Source of the DNA: Streptomyces tendae
GTDB taxonomy: Bacteria > Actinomycetota > Actinomycetes > Streptomycetales > Streptomycetaceae
Direction: 5' to 3'
DNA: 64,000 nucleotides
Assembly: GCF_008632955.1 (NCBI RefSeq)
Contig: NZ_CP043959.1
Span: 5,952,001 to 6,016,000, forward strand
This document shows positions 26,710 to 35,201 of the stretch, piece after piece (position 1 is the stretch's first letter; each line of letters begins with the position of its first letter). The position numbers were made by a program, and so were the translations under genes. The notes under the pieces were generated by a model. It saw nothing but the letters and a program-made list of their open reading frames with translations. It did not search any database and was not told the origin of the DNA.

Positions 26710-28301
26710 TCGCCACCCTGGCCCGGCTCGAGGCCGTCGACACCGGCCGCGCCCAGCCCGCCGCGACCGTCCGGCACCGGCACCTGGCCGAGCGGCCCCT
26801 GGTGTTCGTGCCGCTGGTCACCGCCGGTGAGGCGGGCGCCCCGCTGGGCGCGCTGGTGGGCACCGACCGGGACGCGCCGCGCCTGCTGGTGGTGCCGCAG
26901 CCCCGCGACCGCGATCTGCGGTTCGCGTTCCTGGCCGAGCTGGCCGACGTGGTCCTGCCGTACGTCGACTCGTTCGCGGACGCCGTGGAGGCCGCCGAGC
27001 GCTCGGAGACCGACCCGGAGACCGGCAAGCGGGTCAAGGTCGAGGTGGAGCTGTGCGCGGACGCCCCCCAGCTGGTCGTGCCGAGCCGGGCCGGCATCGA
27101 CCTGGTGCGGCTGCTCGGGCGGTCGACGCGGTTCCGGCGCACGGCGGAGCAGGACCCGGAGGCGCCGTTCCCGGCGCCGCCCCGCGTGCCGCTGCTCGGG
27201 CGGTGGCTCACGCACTTCGGGGAGCGGGCACGCGTGCCCGGCTCCTGCCTGCTGCTCGCCATGACGGACGTACTGGGCCGGCACTGGGCGACCGGCCAGT
27301 CCACGCTGGAGGACCAGCACCTGGGGGCGCTGCTCGCCTGGATCGACCCGCCGGAGGGACGCTCCGGCGCGGAGGCCGCCGAGGAGGCGGAGCTGGCGCG
27401 GGACGCCGACGGCCAGCTGGTGTGCCCGCCGGCGGGCCCGGCGACCGACCCGGCGTTCGACAACAAGCTGCTCGCCCCGGCCATCGAGCGCTACGACCGC
27501 GCCCGGACGGCCCTGGCCGCCGCCGAGGACGGTCTGGAGGCCGATGACCGGCTGGGCGCGCTGACGGCCGCCGAGCGGGAGATCCGCGCGCTGGTGGAGA
27601 GTCGGACCCGGCCCACCTGGGACGCGGTGTGGCGGGGCCTGGACCTGCTGCGGGAGCTGCCGGAGGGCGCCCGGGTGGAGGAGCGCTGGACGCGCGACCG
27701 CTGGTCGTACACCGGTCACCGGGACCGGGTGGCGTCCGGCGAGCCGCCGCAGCCCCGCCGGGACGACGCGGTGACGGCGGCGAACAAGCTGGCGGCCCGC
27801 GAGCGGGAGCAGGCCCGCCTGGAGGCGCAGGAGGCGCTCGACGACCCGCTGGTGATGGCGGCGCGGCGGCTGTCCGGGGAGGCGTTCGCCGGCGAGGTCG
27901 TCGACGTGGTGATGGCCTACAGCGAGAGCAAGCGGCCGAGCCCCCGCCCGCTGGTCACGGTCCGCACCGACGACCGGCCGCATCTGGGGGAGCGTACGAA
28001 GGTGCACCGCTCGCTGGGCGGGAAGCCGCAGACGGCGGAGTTCGTGGGCCACGAGGACGGGCCCGAGGGCGGTCTGCTGGTGCTGCGGATCATGGACAAG
28101 ATGGGCCGGGGCAAGGAGCCGGAGCCCGGTTCGGTGCCGGAGAAGGGCGACCGGCTCTGCTTCACGCTCTTCGAGCACGAACCGCGCGGTGGCGCGAAGC
28201 TGCCCGATCCGGAGGAGACCCCGTGGACCCACGGCGGCCCGCCGCGTGAGGAGTCCGCCCCCGAGCCCGCCGACCCGGTGACCGAGGAGGACCTGCTGTG
28301 A
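26700..28301 (+). CDS. Unrecognised protein between the Cas4-like nuclease and helicase
   Basis: 533 residues from GTG 26700, inside the end of the nuclease gene. I do not recognise a domain. The first ~200 residues are mixed (PLVFVPLVTAGEAGAPLGAL); a helical Ala/Glu/Arg-rich middle (about 250-390) could form coiled coil; residues ~395-500 are beta-rich (FAGEVVDVVMAYSESKRPSP, GGLLVLRIMDKMGRG, GDRLCFTLFEHE), compatible with a barrel. The acidic C-terminus ends VTEEDLL. Its stop overlaps the helicase start as GTGA. Strict overlap on both sides implies a stoichiometric partner of the nuclease and helicase, possibly supplying DNA-binding parts that Dna2 has in one chain (inference). Confidence 0.8.
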   Translation: MSLIATLARLEAVDTGRAQPAATVRHRHLAERPLVFVPLVTAGEAGAPLGALVGTDRDAPRLLVVPQPRDRDLRFAFLAELADVVLPYVDSFADAVEAAERSETDPETGKRVKVEVELCADAPQLVVPSRAGIDLVRLLGRSTRFRRTAEQDPEAPFPAPPRVPLLGRWLTHFGERARVPGSCLLLAMTDVLGRHWATGQSTLEDQHLGALLAWIDPPEGRSGAEAAEEAELARDADGQLVCPPAGPATDPAFDNKLLAPAIERYDRARTALAAAEDGLEADDRLGALTAAEREIRALVESRTRPTWDAVWRGLDLLRELPEGARVEERWTRDRWSYTGHRDRVASGEPPQPRRDDAVTAANKLAAREREQARLEAQEALDDPLVMAARRLSGEAFAGEVVDVVMAYSESKRPSPRPLVTVRTDDRPHLGERTKVHRSLGGKPQTAEFVGHEDGPEGGLLVLRIMDKMGRGKEPEPGSVPEKGDRLCFTLFEHEPRGGAKLPDPEETPWTHGGPPREESAPEPADPVTEEDLL

Positions 28302-29647
28302 CCGCCCCTGTCGAGGAGACGGCGTTCGACCCCGGCTCCGCGGCCGCCCGTGCCACGGACGCGATCCTCCACGACACACTCCACGGCTCCGCGCGCGGTG
28401 TCGTCGTCGACTCCCCGCCCGGCGCCGGCAAGTCCACGCTGGTGGTGCGCGCGGCGCTGGAGCTGGCCGAGGCGGGCCGCCCGCTGATGGTGGTCGCGCA
28501 GACGAACGCGCAGGTGGACGACCTGGTGCTGCGCCTCGCCGAGAAGAATCCCGACCTGCCGGTGGGCCGCCTGCACAGCAGCGACACCGACCCGTACGAC
28601 AAGGCGCTGGACGCCCTGGACCAGGTCCGCACGTCGGCGAAGGCGGCCGACCTCGCCGGGCTGCCGGTGGTGCTGTCGACGGCGGCGAAGTGGGCGCACG
28701 TGAAGAACGTGGAGCCGTGGCGGCACGCGATCGTCGACGAGGCGTACCAGATGCGCTCGGACGCGCTGCTCGCCGTGGCCGGGCTGTTCGAGCGGGCGTT
28801 GTTCGTGGGTGACCCGGGCCAGCTGGACCCGTTCTCGATCGTGGGCGCCGAGCAGTGGGCGGGCCTGTCGTACGACCCGTCGGGCTCGGCGGTCACGACG
28901 CTGCTCGCGCACAACCCGGACCTGCCGCAGCACCGGCTGCCGGTGTCCTGGCGGCTGCCCGCCTCGGCGGCGCCGCTGGTGTCGGACGCGTTCTACCCGT
29001 TCACGCCGTTCCGCAGCGGCACGGACCACGGCGACCGCGCCCTGACGCTCGCCGTCCCGTCGGACGGCTCGGGCCCCGACCTGGTGATCGACGAGGCCGC
29101 CGAGTCCGGCTGGGGCCTGCTGGAGCTGCCCGCCCGGCACACCCCGCGCACCGACCCGGAGGCGGTGGGGGCGGTCGCCCTGGTGGTCCGCCGCCTTCTG
29201 GACCGGGGTGGCGCGGCGGTCTCCGAGCGCTCCCCCGATCCGACCCCGCTCACGGCGGACCGCGTCGCCGTCGGCACAGCCCACCGCGACCAGGCGGCGG
29301 CGATCCGCTCGGCGCTGGCGGACCTGGGCGTGAGCGACGTGACCGTCGACACGGCGAACCGGCTCCAGGGCCGTGAGTACGACGTGACGGTCGTCCTCCA
29401 CCCGCTGTCCGGCCGCCCCGACGCCACGGCCTTCCACCTGGAGACGGGCCGCCTCTGCGTCCTCGCCTCCCGCCACCGCCACGCCTGCATCGTGGTCTGC
29501 CGCGAGGGCGTGACGGACCTCCTGGACGACTACCCGTCCACGGAACCGGTCCAGCTCGGAACGCTCGTGAAGTTCCCGGACGGCTGGGAGGCCAACCACG
29601 CGGTGCTGTCGCATCTGGCGGAACACAGGGTGCGCTGGCAGCCGTAG
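28298..29647 (+). CDS. Upf1/Dna2-like superfamily 1 helicase or ATPase
   Basis: 449 residues from GTG 28298. Motif I SPPGAGKST (about residue 45), Ia VAQTNAQVDDLVLRLAE, II AIVDEAYQM (DEAY instead of DEAA/DEAQ), III LFVGDPGQLDPF, IV/V VDTANRLQGREYDVTVVL and VI VLASRHRHACIVV are in the usual SF1B order. At 449 residues it is compact and has no accessory nuclease or zinc domain. It ends the three-gene operon begun by the Cas4-like nuclease. Together the genes look like a split equivalent of Dna2 or of AddAB, pointing to DNA end processing, repair or defence (inference). Confidence 0.85.
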   Translation: MTAPVEETAFDPGSAAARATDAILHDTLHGSARGVVVDSPPGAGKSTLVVRAALELAEAGRPLMVVAQTNAQVDDLVLRLAEKNPDLPVGRLHSSDTDPYDKALDALDQVRTSAKAADLAGLPVVLSTAAKWAHVKNVEPWRHAIVDEAYQMRSDALLAVAGLFERALFVGDPGQLDPFSIVGAEQWAGLSYDPSGSAVTTLLAHNPDLPQHRLPVSWRLPASAAPLVSDAFYPFTPFRSGTDHGDRALTLAVPSDGSGPDLVIDEAAESGWGLLELPARHTPRTDPEAVGAVALVVRRLLDRGGAAVSERSPDPTPLTADRVAVGTAHRDQAAAIRSALADLGVSDVTVDTANRLQGREYDVTVVLHPLSGRPDATAFHLETGRLCVLASRHRHACIVVCREGVTDLLDDYPSTEPVQLGTLVKFPDGWEANHAVLSHLAEHRVRWQP

Positions 29648-29732
29648 GGCCGGGGGAATAACCGGGGAGCACCCCCTGTTCTTCCACCGCGCAGCACTGT
29701 GTGAGTGGACGTACGACAGGAGGCACCCCCAC

Positions 29733-30827
29733 GTGACCGCAGACGACGAGATCAGGGGTACCGCCCTCGGCTCCGCCCCCGTTCCCCTTTCCGTGCTCGA
29801 CCTGGTCACGGTCGGGACCGGGCGGACCGCGTCCGACGCGCTGCGGACCAGCGTGGAGCTGGCGAAGCTCGGCGAGGCACGCGGGTACCACCGGTACTGG
29901 GTGGCCGAGCACCACTCCATGCCGGGTGTGGCCTCCTCCTCGCCCGCCGTGATCCTCGCGCACCTGGCCGCGTACACGGAGCGGATCCGGCTCGGGTCGG
30001 GCGGGGTCATGCTGCCCAACCACGCGCCCCTCGTCATCGCCGAGCAGTTCGGCACGCTGGAGGCCATGGCGCCGGGACGGGTCGACCTGGGTCTCGGGCG
30101 GGCGCCCGGCACCGACGGGGCGACCGCCGCCGCCCTGCGCCGCACCGACCGGCTGAACGAGGGCGCCGACGACTTCCCGCAGCAGCTCGCCGAGCTGACC
30201 CGCTTCCTGGACGACGACTTCCCCGACGGGCACCCCTACCGGCGGATCCACGCCGTGCCCGGCCCGGTGCAGGCCACCTCGCCCGGCGGGGTGCAGTCCC
30301 CGCACCGGCCGCCCCTCTGGCTGCTCGGCTCCTCCGGGTTCAGTGCCCGGCTGGCCGGCATGCTCGGACTGCCGTTCGCCTTCGCCCACCACTTCTCCGC
30401 GCAGAACACCGTTCCGGCGCTGGACCTGTACCGGGAGAGCTTCCGGCCGAGCGAGGTGCTGGACGCGCCGTACGCGCTGATCGGCGTCGCGGCGCTCGCC
30501 ACGGACGACGAGAAGGAGGCCCGCCGCCAGGTGCTGGCCGCCGCGCTGAACATGGTGCGGCTGCGCACCGGCCGCCCGGGGCTGGTGCCCACGCCCGAGG
30601 AGGCGGAGGCGTACGACTTCAGCCCGATGGAGCGGGAGTTCGTGGAGTCCTGGAACGCCAACGTCATCCACGGCACCGCGGACGAGGTCCGGGCGGGCCT
30701 CGACGACCTGCAGAAGCGCACCGGCGCGGACGAGCTGATGCTCACCGCCAACGCGCACGGCGGTGACGTCCGGGTGCGCTCGTACGAACTGATCGCCGAC
30801 GCCTACGGGTTGCCGACGCCCGCCTGA
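29733..30827 (+). CDS. LLM-class flavin-dependent oxidoreductase (luciferase-like monooxygenase)
   Basis: 364 residues from GTG 29733 with ACAGGAGG nine bases upstream. The family signature YHRYWVAEHHSMPGVASSSP sits near residue 52, followed by RIRLGSGGVMLPNHAPLVIA and RVDLGLGRAPGTDGATAAA, all typical of the bacterial-luciferase-like subgroup that uses reduced FMN or F420. The C-terminal part (VIHGTADEVRAGLDDLQKRT) is the usual barrel closure. It is soluble. Its 3' end overlaps the convergent cdgA by 25 bases. The substrate is unknown. Confidence 0.9.
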   Translation: MTADDEIRGTALGSAPVPLSVLDLVTVGTGRTASDALRTSVELAKLGEARGYHRYWVAEHHSMPGVASSSPAVILAHLAAYTERIRLGSGGVMLPNHAPLVIAEQFGTLEAMAPGRVDLGLGRAPGTDGATAAALRRTDRLNEGADDFPQQLAELTRFLDDDFPDGHPYRRIHAVPGPVQATSPGGVQSPHRPPLWLLGSSGFSARLAGMLGLPFAFAHHFSAQNTVPALDLYRESFRPSEVLDAPYALIGVAALATDDEKEARRQVLAAALNMVRLRTGRPGLVPTPEEAEAYDFSPMEREFVESWNANVIHGTADEVRAGLDDLQKRTGADELMLTANAHGGDVRVRSYELIADAYGLPTPA

Positions 30828-32674
30828 ACGTCCGGTGTGCCGAGCAGTTCGGAGATGCGGTCGGGCGGGACCGGGCGTGAGTACAGCCAGCCCTGACCGG
30901 TGTCGCAGCCGATCCGGCGCAGCCGGGTGGCCTGCGCGGAGGTCTCCACGCACTCCGCGGTGACGGTCAGCCCCAGGCGGTGGGCGAGTTGCACCATCGC
31001 CTCGACGATCACCTCGTCGGCGGGGCTGGCCTTCGCCGTGCGGTCCTCGATCTGGAAGCCCCGTACGAAGGAGCCGTCGAGCTTGAGCACCGACACCGGC
31101 AGCCTGCTGAGGTAGGCGAGGTTGGAGTAGCCGGTGCCGAAGTCGTCGATGGCGATGCGGACGCCCATGTCGCTGAGCGCCTTCAGGGTCTGCAGGGGCC
31201 GGCCGGAGGAGCCCATCACCGCCGACTCGGTCAGCTCCAGCTGGAGCAGGTGCGGGGGCAGCCCTGTCTCCTCCAGGGTGTCGGCGACGTCCGCCACCAG
31301 GTCGGAGTCCCACACCTGGCGGACCGCCACGTTCACGCTGACGAAGATCGGCGGCCCGTCCGGGTGCTCGGTCTGCCACGCGCGCGCCTGCCGGCAGGCG
31401 GTGCGCAGCACCCAGCGGCCGAGCGGCACGATCGAACCGTCCTCCTCCGCCAGGGAGATGAACCGATTCGGCGTCAGCGTGCCGAAGCGGGGGTGGTTCC
31501 AGCGGATCAGCGCCTCGACGCCGTGCACCCGGTCGTCCTCCATGCCCACGAGCGGCTGGTACTCCAGCGCGAACTCGCCCCGGTCGATGGCCGGCCGGAG
31601 GGTGGAGGCGAGGGCCTGGCGGGTCACCCGGGTGGCGTTGCGCTCCGGGTCGAACAGCGTCCAGCGGCTCTTGCCGTCCGCCTTCGCCCAGTACAGCGTG
31701 GTGTCCGCGGCCTGCATCAGCGCGGTCGGGGTGGTGCCTGCGGCGTGCCGCTCGACCACACCGATCGAGGCGGAGACCGACAGGCGCCGGCCGGCCAGGT
31801 CGAACGGGGCCTGGATGGCGTCGAGCAGTGACTCGGCGAGGTCGGCGAGCTGTTCGGTGCCGGTGGAGTCCTCGACGAGCAGGGCGAACTCGTCGCCGCC
31901 GAGCCGGGCGACCAGCGGGATGCCGGCCCGGGTGCGGCCCGTCTCCTGCGCGCACCGGGTGAGCCGTTCGGCGACGGCGGCCAGCAGCTGGTCGCCCACG
32001 CGGTGGCCGAGGGTGTCGTTGACAGCCTTGAAGCCGTCCAGGTCGAGGTAGCACAGCCCGATCCGGCCGGTGCCGCTCTCCGCGTACGACTCCGCCTCCA
32101 GGGCGGTGGTGAGGCGTTCGAGGAACAGGGTGCGGTTGGGCAGCCGGGTCACCGGGTCGTGCTCGCGCAGGTGCCGCAGCCGGGACTGGAGTGCGTGGTG
32201 GTCGCTGATGTCGGCGACGGACAGCAGCACGCCGCCGTCGTCGGGGGGCAGCGGGGCGACGGTGACCCGCACCCACAGCGCGTGCCCCTCGGGATGCTTG
32301 AGCCGGCGGGTGCAGCGCAGGCGGGCGCGGCGGCCGCGCAGCAGTTCGCGGTAGGCGTGCCAGGTGCGGGCGTCGGAGCCGAGGTCCACCAGGTCGGCGG
32401 CGACGGCGCCGGTGAGGGTGTCCTGGTCGCGGCCCAGCAGCTCGGCGAGGGCGGCGTTGGCTCCGGTGACCGTGCCCTCGCGGTCGACGACGGCCATGGC
32501 GAGCGGGGCGGCGGTGAAGACGGAGCGGTAGGACGGGGGCGCGGGTGTGCGCGGGTCGGGGGGCTCGGCGCCGAGGGTCTCGGCACCGGGGGACGTCAGG
32601 ATTTCACTCTCTGTGACGACCGGCCGGTTGAGCTCAGTCGCGGGCGTCGGCCCTTCGGACGTTCCGCTCACCAC
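30803..32674 (-). CDS. cdgA: c-di-GMP turnover protein with PAS-GGDEF-EAL domains
   Basis: 623 residues from GTG 32674. A PAS domain (about 45-165: FTAAPLAMAVVDREGTVTGA) precedes the diguanylate cyclase domain (about 175-335, ARLGGDEFALL) and the EAL phosphodiesterase domain (about 350-610: EALIRWNHP, DDFGTGYSNLAYLSRLP, KLDGSFVRG, TAECVET). The GGDEF and EAL signatures are intact. The inhibitory I-site RxxD expected just before GGDEF is not present (AGIP at that position). By domain order and location I assign it to CdgA (SCO2817), a BldD target whose overexpression blocks development. No transmembrane segment was seen. No clear BldD box could be placed upstream. Confidence 0.87.
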   Translation of the reverse strand: MVSGTSEGPTPATELNRPVVTESEILTSPGAETLGAEPPDPRTPAPPSYRSVFTAAPLAMAVVDREGTVTGANAALAELLGRDQDTLTGAVAADLVDLGSDARTWHAYRELLRGRRARLRCTRRLKHPEGHALWVRVTVAPLPPDDGGVLLSVADISDHHALQSRLRHLREHDPVTRLPNRTLFLERLTTALEAESYAESGTGRIGLCYLDLDGFKAVNDTLGHRVGDQLLAAVAERLTRCAQETGRTRAGIPLVARLGGDEFALLVEDSTGTEQLADLAESLLDAIQAPFDLAGRRLSVSASIGVVERHAAGTTPTALMQAADTTLYWAKADGKSRWTLFDPERNATRVTRQALASTLRPAIDRGEFALEYQPLVGMEDDRVHGVEALIRWNHPRFGTLTPNRFISLAEEDGSIVPLGRWVLRTACRQARAWQTEHPDGPPIFVSVNVAVRQVWDSDLVADVADTLEETGLPPHLLQLELTESAVMGSSGRPLQTLKALSDMGVRIAIDDFGTGYSNLAYLSRLPVSVLKLDGSFVRGFQIEDRTAKASPADEVIVEAMVQLAHRLGLTVTAECVETSAQATRLRRIGCDTGQGWLYSRPVPPDRISELLGTPDVQAGVGNP

Positions 32675-33015
32675 TCGCTCCCGCAGTGCACTCGCTCGCT
32701 GTCGTGCAGGGAAAGGTCTCTCCGTACCCGGAAAGTGTGCCGATCATAGAGGCCCGGGTCGGGCCGCTCCAGCCACTGTCCGGCCTCGAAGCCGGTTCCG
32801 CATCTCTGCCCGACCGTTTCGGCGCACGGTCCGACGGCTTCTGGCAGGGCTCCGACCAGTTGTGACGTTCTGTGAGTGCGTTCGGAGCGGGCCGCGTGCG
32901 GTACCGCCCGGATCGCCTCCTTTCTCACCCGACCGGTGCAGTTGAACAGGCCGTAGTACGACAAATCATCCCAGTCTGGGTGCGGTGTCCCGCGAACCGT
33001 CTCCCGGAGGTCCCC
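32675..33015. other. Divergent intergenic region cdgA / metalloprotease
   Basis: 341 bases between divergent starts. On the minus strand TATGAT (32743-32748 complement) could be a -10 for cdgA. A frame on the plus strand stays open but has no supporting start or similarity. Nothing else convincing was seen. Confidence 0.45.
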
Positions 33016-34350
33016 GTGCCGCGTCAGCTCACCCCGAGAGGACTCGGACGTGAGGCACTGCGGCGGATCGGCCGTTCGGGTGTACGGCCCCGGCTGCGCA
33101 CCACGGCGGCGATGTGCACCACCATGTCGGCGCTGGCGGCGACATCCTTGGTGACCGTGCCGTCCGGCCCCGAGCCCTTCTCGGCGGAGCCCTGTGTGCT
33201 GACCCGGACCGACGCCCACCACTCGGAGGGCCTGGACACCTGGAACGCCGCCTACCCGCGTCCGACGCGGCAGCTCGACGCGGTGATGGTGTTCCTGTCG
33301 TTCCCCGACTCGCATCCGCTGACCACGCCCCAGGACCTGGCCGCCGACCACTTCCCGGCGACCGGCCGCTTCTTCGAGCAGGCCTCCTACGGCAAGTTCA
33401 GCCTGCGGTCGCACCCGGTGAACCGGTGGATCCGCATGCCGCGTCCGTCGACGGCGTACGCCATACAGCGCGACTGGACCGTGGCGCACCGGGCGGCCTA
33501 TCTGCGGGACGCGCTCGCCGCGTCCGATCCGCACGTCGACTACTCGCGCTACGACATCGTGTACTTCGTCGCCGATCCGGACGCGCCGGGCGTGGACTCC
33601 GACGCCACGAAGGTGGTCAACCTGGACCGGCCGATGCGGGCCGACGGCACGGACATCCGGCGGGTCGTCACCGTGTTCGAGAACAGCCCGCCGGACCGGC
33701 TGGTGCTGGCGCACGAGACCGGACACGTCTTCGACCTGCCCGACCTCTACCACCGGCCGGTGGACGGCAAGGGCGACTGGGACACCCATGTCGGGGACTG
33801 GGACCTGATGGGCAGCCAGTTCGCGCTGGCGCCGGATCTCTTCGGCTGGCACAAGTGGAAGCTGGGCTGGCTGGAGCCCAGGCAGGTGCGGTGCGTGCAG
33901 GAGGGCGGTCCGGTGCGACTCACGCTGGAGCCGCTGGGGGCGGGTCCGACGACGCCGGTGACAGGGGCGGCGGGGGCGCCGTCCTTCGGGCTGGGACGCG
34001 GCACCAAGCTGGCGGTGGTGCGTACGGGGACGGACACGGCGCTGGCGTTCGAGGTCCGGGGACCGGTCGGCAACGACCGGGCGGCCTGCCGGCCGGGGGT
34101 GCTGGTCTACCGGGTGAGCAGCGGCACGCGCTCGGGGCGCGGGCCCATCGAGGTGATCGACGCCCACCCGCACACGGAGGCCTGCTGGGAGGACTCCGTC
34201 TATCCCCCGCTGGCGGACGCCCCGGTCGCCCTCGGCGAGAGCTTCACGGTCCCCGGTGAGTCCGTCCGGGTGGAGGTGGAGGGCCGCACCGCCTCGGGCG
34301 CCTGGACGGTGAAGATCACCACAGGCGACCACACGACCCAGGCGTCCTGA
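33016..34350 (+). CDS. M6-like secreted zinc metalloprotease
   Basis: 444 residues from GTG 33016, preceded by GGAGG five bases upstream. A basic N-terminus and weak hydrophobic stretch (about 28-45, TTAAMCTTMSALAATSLVTV) suggest export. The catalytic zincin motif is LVLAHETGHVFDLPDLYH (HExxH-x8-H-like, about residue 235), followed by the DTHVGDWDLMGSQ Met-turn region. This layout is that of the M6 (immune inhibitor A) group. The C-terminal ~110 residues are beta-rich (RGTKLAVVRTGTDTALAFEV) and end in a charged tail. It probably acts outside the cell on proteins; the natural substrate is unknown. Confidence 0.85.
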   Translation: MPRQLTPRGLGREALRRIGRSGVRPRLRTTAAMCTTMSALAATSLVTVPSGPEPFSAEPCVLTRTDAHHSEGLDTWNAAYPRPTRQLDAVMVFLSFPDSHPLTTPQDLAADHFPATGRFFEQASYGKFSLRSHPVNRWIRMPRPSTAYAIQRDWTVAHRAAYLRDALAASDPHVDYSRYDIVYFVADPDAPGVDSDATKVVNLDRPMRADGTDIRRVVTVFENSPPDRLVLAHETGHVFDLPDLYHRPVDGKGDWDTHVGDWDLMGSQFALAPDLFGWHKWKLGWLEPRQVRCVQEGGPVRLTLEPLGAGPTTPVTGAAGAPSFGLGRGTKLAVVRTGTDTALAFEVRGPVGNDRAACRPGVLVYRVSSGTRSGRGPIEVIDAHPHTEACWEDSVYPPLADAPVALGESFTVPGESVRVEVEGRTASGAWTVKITTGDHTTQAS

Positions 34351-34357
34351 ACCGCGA

Positions 34358-34395
34358 CGAAGAAGGCCCCTCGCTTGCGCGAGGGGCCTTCTTCG
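34358..34395. terminator. Bidirectional terminator, metalloprotease / tRNA-Lys
   Basis: A perfect 17-bp stem (34358-34374 with 34379-34395; arm CGAAGAAGGCCCCTCGC) closes a TTGC loop. It serves the plus-strand protease and the minus-strand tRNA. Confidence 0.9.
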
Positions 34396-34400
34396 TGTCG

Positions 34401-34474
34401 TGCGCCGCCAGGGACTCGAACCCCGGACCCGCTGATTAAGAGTCAGCTGCTCTAACCAACTGAGCTAGCGGCGC
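34401..34474 (-). tRNA. tRNA-Lys (CTT), copy 1
   Basis: A 74-nt cloverleaf: acceptor GCGCCGC/GCGGCGC, D-arm GCTC...GAGC, anticodon arm GCTGA-CTCTTAA-TCAGC (anticodon CTT), T-arm CGGGG-TTCGAGT-CCCTG, discriminator A. It is identical to the copies at 42545 and 46188. Its 5' end overlaps the last codons of the CDS ending at 34465. Confidence 0.97.
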
Positions 34475-35058
34475 CTGCTGACGTCGTAGACATTAGCACC
34501 ACGATCGGCAGGAGGAAAAATCGATATCCGCACGGCCGCCCGGGCCGCCCGCACCGCCGCCCAGAGCAGCACCTCCGGGCCCGGCAGCCAGGGGCGACGG
34601 GTGTCGGGGGCGACCAGCCAGCGGGCGAGGGGCGCCGCGTCGGCGCGGGCGGGTGCCGCCGGGGCGGGCACCGTCACCTCGTCACCGGCGCCGTGGCACA
34701 GCAGGGGCGGGACACCGTCCGTACGGGAGCCGTGCGCGCCCCATTCCTCCCAGGTCAGCAGGGCGGGCAGCCGCTGGGCCGTGCCGACCGCGGCGAACAG
34801 CAGCATCCGCCCCCGGTACTCCGCCACGGGACCCGAGCCCGGCCCCTCCTCCCACAGGCGGTCCAGCATCCGGCGCCCGAAGATCGCGGGCACACTCACC
34901 ACGTCGAAGACCACGCCGCAGGGCAGGACCACCGGGGCGTCCTGCCGCTCTCCCCAGAGCGTCCGCGTGCCGCAGCGGGCGGCGCCTGCCGAGGCGAGCC
35001 AGGCGGCGCCGTCCGGGGTGACACCGCTGACGTCGAAGACATTCGGTGTGCTGCTCAT
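34465..35058 (-). CDS. Small bifunctional primase/polymerase-like protein
   Basis: 197 residues from ATG 35058. Segments such as VVLPCGVVFDVVSVPAIFGR and RMLLFAAVGTAQRLPALLTW match proteins that Streptomyces annotations call bifunctional DNA primase/polymerase-like. The large catalytic domains of true prim-pols are missing, so a polymerase role is unproven. The C-terminus SRRR and the stop TAG are encoded within the 5' acceptor/D region of tRNA-Lys copy 1 on the same strand, so the CDS and tRNA overlap by ten bases (34465-34474). Transcription of the tRNA may therefore come from this gene's promoter. Confidence 0.8.
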   Translation of the reverse strand: MSSTPNVFDVSGVTPDGAAWLASAGAARCGTRTLWGERQDAPVVLPCGVVFDVVSVPAIFGRRMLDRLWEEGPGSGPVAEYRGRMLLFAAVGTAQRLPALLTWEEWGAHGSRTDGVPPLLCHGAGDEVTVPAPAAPARADAAPLARWLVAPDTRRPWLPGPEVLLWAAVRAARAAVRISIFPPADRGANVYDVSRRR

Positions 35059-35201
35059 ACAGATATTTCTACGCGCCGTGAGGAGGCGGCTGCACAGAGT
35101 CGCCGGAACTTCTGACGGAAGGGAGGCCGAGCGCGTACCCTGCCACCCGGCATATGCCGCGCCCGTCCGACGCGGGGCCGGGAAGGACGCGAGGCGGCGG
35201 C

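Noticed and set aside
29250..32276. A 1008-codon open frame on the minus strand across the oxidoreductase and part of cdgA
   Set aside because: It is antisense or out of frame to well-supported genes, is Arg/Gly/Pro-rich low-complexity, and has no similarity; high GC removes stop codons.
32675..32960. BldD operator upstream of cdgA
   Set aside because: BldD control of cdgA is known in other Streptomyces, but no stretch matched the palindromic consensus well enough to place it.
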